NCBI GenBank assembly: GCA_013205605.1
Contig: JABMMK010000354.1
Span: 1-20,756, forward strand
Reading direction: 5' to 3'
Source of the DNA: Cytophagales bacterium
GTDB taxonomy: Bacteria; Bacteroidota; Bacteroidia; Cytophagales; Spirosomataceae
DNA: 20,756 bases
Shown here: in pieces, positions 14,395-20,756 of the stretch
How positions within the stretch are numbered: position 1 is the stretch's first letter
Layout of the letters: the number at the start of each line of letters is the position of its first letter
Notes under the pieces: generated by a model
The model's database searches: none
Told to the model about the DNA's origin: nothing
The model's input: the letters and a program-made list of their open reading frames with translations, nothing else
Made by a program: the position numbers and the translations under genes

Positions 14395-16590
14395 ATGAAC
14401 AATTTAAATTTTTCTTTTTCAGATTTGATTACGGGTTATGTTAAATCGGCCAATAAAGAATCTAATTCGTATTCAGTTGAGACATCAGATGGAAATGTTT
14501 TTTCATTTATCTTAACGGATAACACGTATGCTGAAATGATTCGCAACTTGGGCGAGTCGTTCATCGACTGTACTTCGCAAATGGCGGATATGTTAACTGC
14601 GGGCCGTCATGTATTTCTTTACGGAGTATTTTATCCAGATCAAGAAAATATGTTTGAAGTGAAGCATATTGTATTCTCTGGAAAACATGGAAACGATTTC
14701 GTGTTTGAAAAACAAGATTGGTGGATTAAGCAAATTTCACAATTAGCTGATTTTTACTTAAATGCTCAATTTGGCACAGAAACAGTTGATTTCAAAAACT
14801 ACCGCACGATGTTAAACTTGTACGGTCAGAAAATTGATTCTACTCGCCAAGAGACAGATACAATTTCACGTTTGGTTTACGGATTTGCATCTGCGTACAT
14901 GATGACAGGAAACGAGAAATATTTAGAGGTTGCTGAAAAAGGATCTCAATATTTACGTGACCATTTCTGTATGGTAGATTCATTAGATGATATTTGCTAT
15001 TGGTATCACGCAGTTGAATTCGGTGATACACACAATAAAAAAGTAATGGGCTCTAACATGCCAGATGTTCCAGGTTTCAGAAAAGCAAATACACAAACGG
15101 TTCGTGAACGTAAAATGATTGCGTCTGAATTCGGTGACGATTACGATGCAATTCCTGCGTATGAGCAAATTTATGCCTTGGCTGGTTTGACTCAAACGTA
15201 CCGTATCACGGGAAATACCATCATCCGTGATGCCATAGATAAGACGTTGAATTTGTTCGAAAAATATTACAAGGACCACGAAAAAGGTGGTTATTTCTCT
15301 CACATTGATCCTATTACTTTTGACGCGCGCAGTGAAGGTTTAGGTCGTAACCGTGCGAAAAAGAACTGGAATTCAGTAGGTGATCATGCTCCTGCTTACT
15401 TGATTAATTTATTGCTTGCGACTGGAAAAGAGGAGCATAAGCAAATGTTGATTGACACAGCCGAATCGATCACAAATCACTTCCAAGACTACGATGAATC
15501 TGCGTTTGTTCAAGAAAAATTCTTCGAAGATTGGTCACATGATAAAACGTGGGGATGGCAGCAAAATCGTGGTGTGGTAGGTCACAACTTGAAAATTGCT
15601 TGGAATTTAATGCGTGTAGTGAACATATATCCTTCAGAAGATTACGTGAAATTTTCTAGAAAAATCGCTGAATTAATGCCTAAACATGGCGGTGATAACC
15701 AACGTGGTGGATGGTATGATGTTGTGGAGCGTGAATTGAAAGAAGGAGAAGATATCCATCGTTATGCTTGGCATGATCGTAAGGCATGGTGGCAACAAGA
15801 ACAAGGTATTTTAGCCTACCTGATTTTGAATGGTATCGAGAAAGATGAGGCATATTTAAAATATGCGCGTGAGTCATCTGCCTTCTATAATGCATGGTTC
15901 TTAGATCATGATTCAGGTGCAGTTTACTTTAACGTACTAGCTAATGGTATTCCTTATTTATTAGGAAATGAGCGCAATAAAGGTTCTCACTCGATGTCTG
16001 GTTACCACTCATTTGAGTTGTGTTATTTAGCTTCTGTTTACACGAACTTATTGATCACAAAACAACCGATGGATTTCTACTTCAAGCCTACACCAAATAG
16101 CTTAGAAGACAGAATCTTGCGCGTAGCCCCAGATTTGTTGCCAGTAGGAAGTATCGAAATTGAAAGCGTTACGATTGACGGTGTTTCATATTCAGATTTT
16201 AATGCAGCAGAATTGAGCATCAACTTGCCAGTATCTGATGTTCCAGTGAAGGTAAAAGTTACCATCGTTCCTACAGTGGGTTTAGCTCATTTCAATGTAA
16301 CTTCCACGGTTTCGAGTGATAAAATCACATTGAAATTGACAGGAAGCTTAGATTCACATGGAATTCCATTCTTACGTGAAGAATTGGAAAATGTGATTCA
16401 AGCTCAACCGAAATTCTTTGTGCTGGACGTGACTAGCTTAACTCAAATTTCTGCCTTAGGAATGCGCGCCTTGATTTTTGCCAAACAAAAATTAGCTACA
16501 GAAGAGTCCATGATTATTTTGGGTGCTTCTGCTGAAGTGAAGGCCTTGTTTGATGATCAGGAATTTTCTGAAGAATTAATTTTTATTTAA
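14395..16590 (+). CDS. AGE-family sugar epimerase/isomerase fused to a C-terminal STAS domain
   Basis: This 731-residue protein has three parts. An N-terminal beta-rich region (about 1-105) precedes an (alpha/alpha)6-barrel N-acylglucosamine 2-epimerase-like domain (about 105-565). A C-terminal STAS domain follows at about 640-731. In the barrel, H397 (VGHNLKIAWNL) matches the conserved AGE histidine helix, and H532 and H538 (SHSMSGYHS) are candidate catalytic histidines. The STAS part has the LTGSLD start and the VLDVTSLTQISALGMRAL core, with S686 near the position phosphorylated in anti-sigma factor antagonists. AGE enzymes interconvert aldoses and ketoses or 2-epimers, usually as stand-alone proteins of about 400 residues. 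The extra domains suggest regulation by a partner kinase or anti-sigma-type protein, but none is encoded here. It is the last gene before the terminator. Confidence 0.85.
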   Translation: MNNLNFSFSDLITGYVKSANKESNSYSVETSDGNVFSFILTDNTYAEMIRNLGESFIDCTSQMADMLTAGRHVFLYGVFYPDQENMFEVKHIVFSGKHGNDFVFEKQDWWIKQISQLADFYLNAQFGTETVDFKNYRTMLNLYGQKIDSTRQETDTISRLVYGFASAYMMTGNEKYLEVAEKGSQYLRDHFCMVDSLDDICYWYHAVEFGDTHNKKVMGSNMPDVPGFRKANTQTVRERKMIASEFGDDYDAIPAYEQIYALAGLTQTYRITGNTIIRDAIDKTLNLFEKYYKDHEKGGYFSHIDPITFDARSEGLGRNRAKKNWNSVGDHAPAYLINLLLATGKEEHKQMLIDTAESITNHFQDYDESAFVQEKFFEDWSHDKTWGWQQNRGVVGHNLKIAWNLMRVVNIYPSEDYVKFSRKIAELMPKHGGDNQRGGWYDVVERELKEGEDIHRYAWHDRKAWWQQEQGILAYLILNGIEKDEAYLKYARESSAFYNAWFLDHDSGAVYFNVLANGIPYLLGNERNKGSHSMSGYHSFELCYLASVYTNLLITKQPMDFYFKPTPNSLEDRILRVAPDLLPVGSIEIESVTIDGVSYSDFNAAELSINLPVSDVPVKVKVTIVPTVGLAHFNVTSTVSSDKITLKLTGSLDSHGIPFLREELENVIQAQPKFFVLDVTSLTQISALGMRALIFAKQKLATEESMIILGASAEVKALFDDQEFSEELIFI

Positions 16591-16604
16591 TCACTCTTTT
16601 TTTG

Positions 16605-16645
16605 CCTTCGCTCATATTTTACAAAAAATATGAGCGAAGGTTTTT
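16605..16645 (+). terminator. Strong intrinsic terminator of the large cluster
   Basis: A perfect 16-bp inverted repeat, CCTTCGCTCATATTTT (16605-16620) with AAAATATGAGCGAAGG (16625-16640), encloses the 4-base loop ACAA and is followed by five T (16641-16645). It lies 14 bp after the stop of the AGE-STAS gene. The left arm is preceded by a T-run, not an A-run, so it looks one-directional for plus-strand transcripts. Confidence 0.9.
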
Positions 16646-16658
16646 ATTATTTAACTAG

Positions 16659-18632
16659 ATGAATTTGAAAAATTTATACCCATACATATACGGCATACTT
16701 GTCGTTCTAGTTTTTGTTTTTGGTTTTATTGGTTTCTATGACTACTTAGGACACGAAGCTCATTTTTGGCCAGTTTTGTTCTCCGTACTCAGCTTTTTCG
16801 CCTTCGATGATGGCGATGAGGGACAAATTTGGGCCGGTAATCCAGCAAATCCAGTGTTGGTACCATATATATTAGTGGCTAAATACCTGGCATTAGCGTT
16901 AATCGGCCTAGGGATTTCCGAAATATTTTTCAAATACATCAAAGTTACCTTTCAAACATTTAAGATTTCCCTTTTCTATCGAAAGCATATCGTTATTTTT
17001 TCATTGGATTCAATCGGCTATCATTTAGCGAAGGGCTTGTTGAAAGATGGCTACCAGGTAATCGTGATTGAAAAGAAAGAAGAATCTCCCTTTGTAGAGG
17101 AAATAGAGAATTTGGGTGGAATCGTTTTTCCATTTAATCCATTTGAATCGAATACGCTTAAAAAAACAAAACTATTAAAGGCTAGGACTATTATTCTAGC
17201 GAATGATTCTGATGAGATCAATATTGAAATCGCTGGAAACATCCGAAAATATGCTTCTAAAAACAATCAATTACGAAATCACACACATGAATTATTGAAA
17301 TTATACGTTCATATTGCGGATCAAAATAACGCAAGTATATTAAAAGATTATTTCAACATTGATTCCGAGCAATACATTGATTTACATACGATCAATTTTG
17401 AACAGTTAGCCGCTCAAAAAATTTATGATCAATTTTCACCACACCAATATTTTCAACAAGAAACCGCTGAAGTTGAAAATTCAATTGCCCTTATCGGCTT
17501 AGATCTAACTGCTGAAAATTTTCTGCTTGAAAATATTATTTTAAGTCATTATGAGACGCGACGAAATCTAAAAATCTATTTAGTTGACCCTCACGCGGAT
17601 GATTTTTATCATCATTTTTTATATAAATACCCGTTTACAAATGATTTCATAAGCCTTATCCCAATTAAGCAATTAAATGCTAGTTTTTTCGGACATTTTG
17701 CCATGTCCAAAGCGCATATAGAACAATTAAGTAAAGTGAAAGTGGCTTATTTCTTTGGAACAAAGGATGCTGAAATCTTAAATACGGCCGCTTCATTTAG
17801 GCAATTTTTGTATACACAAAACCTAAGTATTACAGAAACGCCATTGATCATTTCACTACCAGAATCCTCTGCTATTTATGATTTCATCATTCATAGTTCT
17901 GCGAATAAAGAAACAATTCCAAATCTATTTAATCACTCACTGAACAAACAAGTATTGAAAAGAACTTCCGATACGATTACTAGTGAAAGTATCATTGAAG
18001 AATCGGAATTAAATGACCAATTATCACGCGTGATCAACTTCTTTTATGCGGTGAATTATGAATTTGCTTCTAAAATCAATCAGCAGTTTGGGATTGATGT
18101 GAGCTCCGAGGTTATCGAAGAAATGGTCAAATTCATCTTGCAGTTTCCACTCAATTCGAATGTGACCACTGAAGAAAATTTAGAGAAAGAATTCTTTGAA
18201 TTATTAGCGACAAAAATCCCCGTTCCAGCTGATAATTTATTCGAAAGCTTAAGCATCAAACGAAATTGGAATGCACTTTCAAAACGCAAAAAGGAAAGTA
18301 ATCGATACGCGGCCAGACACATTAAAGTGAAGTTACATGTCTTTAAATCGATCGGGATGACACAGATTAATTCCGAATCAATTGTCAAGCATTATCCGGT
18401 GCTAGCTAATCTTGAACATAGCCGTTGGTCAGCCGAAAAAATGGTGCTTAACTTTAAATATGGCCCTTTCCCGGCAGTGGCAGAGGAACGCAATTTGTTA
18501 AAAGAAATTGTAAAAATTCATGATCAATTAATTCCGTATGAGAATTTAACTCAAGAGGAAAAAGATAAGGATTTGAATCTGTTTTTATTAATTCCGCTGT
18601 TAAAGGGATTGCAAAATACTTCAACTAACTAA
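16659..18632 (+). CDS. Membrane protein with TrkA-N-like Rossmann domains and C-terminal RyR domain
   Basis: This 657-residue protein begins with two hydrophobic helices (about 8-28 and 66-90) and a short extracytoplasmic loop, as in two-helix ion channels, but no TVGYGD-type potassium filter is visible in the loop. Two Rossmann-like regions follow: one from about 109 (HIVIFSLDSIG), with a degenerate glycine motif, and a second from about 275 (SIALIGLDLTAEN) leading to YLVDPHA. The C-terminal part carries a RyR-domain signature, LEHSRWSAEKMVLNFKYG (585-602), with H587, R589 and W590. RyR domains in bacteria have been proposed as nucleotide-derived ligand sensors. The gene starts 13 bp after the terminator T-run and is followed at 9 bp by the TIR gene. 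A membrane effector or ligand-gated channel of a conflict system is my reading; a K+ regulator is the alternative. Confidence 0.8.
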   Translation: MNLKNLYPYIYGILVVLVFVFGFIGFYDYLGHEAHFWPVLFSVLSFFAFDDGDEGQIWAGNPANPVLVPYILVAKYLALALIGLGISEIFFKYIKVTFQTFKISLFYRKHIVIFSLDSIGYHLAKGLLKDGYQVIVIEKKEESPFVEEIENLGGIVFPFNPFESNTLKKTKLLKARTIILANDSDEINIEIAGNIRKYASKNNQLRNHTHELLKLYVHIADQNNASILKDYFNIDSEQYIDLHTINFEQLAAQKIYDQFSPHQYFQQETAEVENSIALIGLDLTAENFLLENIILSHYETRRNLKIYLVDPHADDFYHHFLYKYPFTNDFISLIPIKQLNASFFGHFAMSKAHIEQLSKVKVAYFFGTKDAEILNTAASFRQFLYTQNLSITETPLIISLPESSAIYDFIIHSSANKETIPNLFNHSLNKQVLKRTSDTITSESIIEESELNDQLSRVINFFYAVNYEFASKINQQFGIDVSSEVIEEMVKFILQFPLNSNVTTEENLEKEFFELLATKIPVPADNLFESLSIKRNWNALSKRKKESNRYAARHIKVKLHVFKSIGMTQINSESIVKHYPVLANLEHSRWSAEKMVLNFKYGPFPAVAEERNLLKEIVKIHDQLIPYENLTQEEKDKDLNLFLLIPLLKGLQNTSTN

Positions 18633-18641
18633 TACCGCCTA

Positions 18642-20198
18642 GTGAAATTTCCAAAAGATATATTTATCAGTTATGCGCACATTGACGATGAGTCTCTGAT
18701 AGAGGATCAAAAAGGTTGGATTGCTGATTTTCATCGTGTTTTATCGATACGTTTGTCTCAGTTAATGGGTCGAAAACCAATGATCTGGCGCGATCTTGAA
18801 TTACAAGGAAACCATATTTTTGACCAACAAATTGTGGACCAATTCACCCAAGTAGCTGTCATGATTTCCATCTTGACCCCTCGTTATGTGAAGTCGGAAT
18901 GGTGTTCTCGGGAAGTGGATGAATATTATGAGGCATGTCAGCAAAATATAGGATTTAGTCTTAATAATCAAGCTCGTATTTTTAAGGTAATTAAAACGCC
19001 TGTAAAAGTAGAACAGCACCCTGAAAAAATTCGAAATATCTTAGGATATGAATTTTACACGACAGATCCAGTGACGGGTAGGACGAAGGAATTGTCTCAA
19101 AGTTCAGGTCGCGATTCAGATGCGCTGTATTGGGATAAATTAGATGATTTAGCGAATGATGTCTCATCTTTTCTAGAATCACTCGAATATGTAGATTCAG
19201 ACTCTCCTACTGTCAATGATAAGCAAACAAAAGAAGAAAGCAAGGCTTTAAAAATTTATTTGGCTGAATCCAGTTACGAGACGAAAGAATTGCGTGATAG
19301 TTTACGTCGTGAATTACAGGAGAGTAATTATATCATCTATCCAGATAAGCAATTGCCCTTGGTCGATAACTCGCTCAATGCGTGTATTAATGAATATTTA
19401 CAAAGTTGTGATTTAGCGGTTCATGTCGTAGGTGAAAACTATGGTATTGTTCCGGAAGGTTCCCAAAAATCATTGATTGAAATTCAAAATGATTTAGCTT
19501 CTTCCTTAAGTGTTGTCACAAATATACCTCGATTGATTTGGGTTCCAGATGGTTTTAAGCCAGTAGATGATCGTCAAAAAGCATTCATTGCTAAATTAAA
19601 TGAGGGTCGAGAAGGCGTGGCTGGGGCGGAACTTATTTTCAGTTCACTGGAATCATTTAAAGATATATTGTTTGATAAAATTGAGGTTGTAGAATCTCAA
19701 CTAAAGGCTAAGGAATCCGCTGCGGCTAAAGCTGCTGAGGCACCTCCCCTATCACAATCTGTATCTACATCAATTTCGTCTACATCAGTTTCCAACGATG
19801 ATCCTAAAATTGTCTATTTAATTTGCGATTTATTGGATATAGACTCCATTAAGCCATTGGAAGATTACTTATATGATCAGGGATTCGAGGTTTTGCTTCC
19901 CATTTTTGAAGGGGAGGAATCGTTGATCCGGACAGATCACATTGAGAATTTAAAAATGTGTGATGTAGCTATTATTTTCTATGATCGTGCCAATGAGATT
20001 TGGTTACGGTCAAAGACACGTGATTTCTTAAAAATCAGCGGGTATGGAAGATCCAAACCGTTGGAACAAAAAATCTTGTATATCAGTGGTGAGAGTAATC
20101 CGACAAAGGAGCGACTGCGGACACAAGATGCGGAACTTATTCAAGCAATGACTGCTTTTCCGGAAGCTCAACTTAATCAAATCCTTTTAAATAAATAA
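18642..20198 (+). CDS. TIR-domain protein with two additional TIR-like segments
   Basis: This 518-residue protein uses a GTG start 9 bp after the previous stop; an in-frame stop lies just upstream, and the first TIR strand DIFISYAHIDD (6-16) needs this start. The first TIR domain (about 5-180) keeps the WCxxE motif (W87, C88, E91), where the glutamate is the predicted NAD-hydrolysing residue known from SARM1 and plant TIRs. A second segment (about 203-345) resembles TIR-like/DUF4062 domains (KIYLAESSYETKELRDSL, then CDLAVHVVGENYG). After an Ala/Ser-rich linker (about 350-388), a third (389-500) has the same strand-helix pattern (KIVYLICDLLD, then CDVAIIFYD). The last two appear to lack the WCxxE motif and may bind partners or ligand. 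It is the likely effector or signal-maker of the three-gene module. Confidence 0.88.
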   Translation: MKFPKDIFISYAHIDDESLIEDQKGWIADFHRVLSIRLSQLMGRKPMIWRDLELQGNHIFDQQIVDQFTQVAVMISILTPRYVKSEWCSREVDEYYEACQQNIGFSLNNQARIFKVIKTPVKVEQHPEKIRNILGYEFYTTDPVTGRTKELSQSSGRDSDALYWDKLDDLANDVSSFLESLEYVDSDSPTVNDKQTKEESKALKIYLAESSYETKELRDSLRRELQESNYIIYPDKQLPLVDNSLNACINEYLQSCDLAVHVVGENYGIVPEGSQKSLIEIQNDLASSLSVVTNIPRLIWVPDGFKPVDDRQKAFIAKLNEGREGVAGAELIFSSLESFKDILFDKIEVVESQLKAKESAAAKAAEAPPLSQSVSTSISSTSVSNDDPKIVYLICDLLDIDSIKPLEDYLYDQGFEVLLPIFEGEESLIRTDHIENLKMCDVAIIFYDRANEIWLRSKTRDFLKISGYGRSKPLEQKILYISGESNPTKERLRTQDAELIQAMTAFPEAQLNQILLNK

Positions 20199-20207
20199 TT
20201 GATTCAC

Positions 20208-20756
20208 ATGTTAGATCAATTTACAATTACGAATCCATTTCCCGGTTTACGCGCTTTTGAAGAAGACGAAGATATTCTTTTCTTTGGACGTGAAAAACAA
20301 ATCGATGAGTTAGTCAAAAAGCTTAGAACCACACGCTTAATTGCTGTCATCGGTTCGTCTGGTAGTGGTAAATCTTCTTTGATTAAATCGGGTTTAATAC
20401 CCAACCTACAAAGCGGATTTATGTCAGGTGCCGGATCCAATTGGCGTATTTGTTCTTTTAAACCTGGCAGTGATCCAATCAAAAACCTGGTTGATGGCTT
20501 AGTTAAGCCGGGCGCTTTGGAAGACGAGGAAATTCCGACTGATTTACTAACCAATTTGTATGAAAGCTCACTACGCAGAAGTAGTAATGGATTGATTGAG
20601 GTCTATAAACAATCTGGGATAGAGAAGCATAACAACTTATTGATCTTAGTCGATCAATTCGAAGAGATTTTCCGTTTTAGTAAATTTGAGAGTGATTCTC
20701 GGGATGGAAAGCGTGACTCCGTTGCGTTTATTAACTTAATGCTGAAAGCAGCCAAA
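20208..20756 (+). CDS. nSTAND1 P-loop NTPase, 5' part only
   Basis: The 183 codons present encode the N-terminal NTPase of an nSTAND1 protein; the gene continues past the window end. Hallmarks are the lead-in NPFPGLRAFEE (9-19), FFGRE (25-29), the Walker A motif GSSGSGKS (49-56) and the Walker B region LLILVDQFEE, with D149 and E152/E153. STAND NTPases act as regulated switches that oligomerise when a C-terminal sensor, often WD40 or TPR repeats, detects a signal; that region is not in view. It starts 9 bp after the TIR gene, so the TIR protein is probably its effector partner. The antisense frame here is only a shadow. Confidence 0.92.
   Translation, partial: MLDQFTITNPFPGLRAFEEDEDILFFGREKQIDELVKKLRTTRLIAVIGSSGSGKSSLIKSGLIPNLQSGFMSGAGSNWRICSFKPGSDPIKNLVDGLVKPGALEDEEIPTDLLTNLYESSLRRSSNGLIEVYKQSGIEKHNNLLILVDQFEEIFRFSKFESDSRDGKRDSVAFINLMLKAAK

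Noticed and set aside
16605..16645. Bidirectional terminator
   Set aside because: The left arm is preceded by T residues, not A residues, so the minus-strand transcript would lack a U-run; there is also no convergent gene.
16659..18632. A classic potassium channel
   Set aside because: The loop between the two helices shows no TVGYGD-type selectivity filter, and the C-terminus carries a RyR-type motif not found in standard Trk or Kch proteins.
20216..20554. A 112-codon antisense frame over the nSTAND1 gene
   Set aside because: It lies opposite the Walker A region of a clear NTPase and has no motif of its own.

Overview
The window looks like a chromosomal stretch of an AT-rich Bacteroidota bacterium, plausibly Cytophagia-like. 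Reasons: no recognisable Shine-Dalgarno sequences, A-rich segments just before starts, mostly TAA stops, and the protein families present (membrane-anchored AraC regulator, SnoaL-like proteins, nSTAND1/TIR genes). Genus cannot be named from the sequence alone. No rRNA, tRNA, CRISPR array, insertion sequence or integrase was seen.

Layout. (1) 1-740, minus strand: a family 2 glycosyltransferase and, overlapping it by one base, the first 29 codons of an unidentified protein that leaves the window. (2) 741-1336: AT-rich, non-coding, with two adjacent hairpins. (3) 1337-2281, minus strand: an AraC-type regulator with a multi-pass membrane N-terminus. (4) 2282-2677: a divergent intergenic region holding a GACAA-A6-TTGTC palindrome inside a GTCCATTT direct repeat, a candidate operator. 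(5) 2678-16590, plus strand: fifteen consecutive co-directional genes ended by a strong intrinsic terminator (16605-16645). In order they encode a DJ-1/PfpI protein, a benzoylformate-decarboxylase-like ThDP enzyme, a GMC oxidoreductase, five SnoaL-type genes (six domains), a six-helix membrane protein, two more NTF2-like proteins, a second DJ-1/PfpI protein, a VOC metalloprotein, a GlgX-type debranching enzyme, and an AGE-family sugar epimerase fused to a STAS domain. (6) 16659 to the window end, plus strand: a three-gene module of a two-helix membrane protein with TrkA-N-like Rossmann domains and a RyR domain, a TIR protein with two further TIR-like segments, and an nSTAND1 NTPase cut off by the window end.

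How the genes may work together (inference). The large locus resembles an uncharacterised metabolic cluster. The GMC enzyme would oxidise an alcohol, the ThDP enzyme would cleave or ligate a 2-oxo acid or aldehyde, the SnoaL-fold proteins would act on or bind the products, and the DJ-1 and VOC proteins would handle reactive carbonyls. GlgX and the AGE epimerase suggest a link to glycogen or sugar supply. No polyketide synthase is present, so the usual SnoaL substrate is not made here. The final module resembles a STAND-TIR conflict or immune system with a membrane protein as possible effector. The pairing of a predicted NAD-consuming TIR domain with a RyR domain on a membrane protein suggests a nucleotide-signal circuit, which is the most testable new idea in the window.
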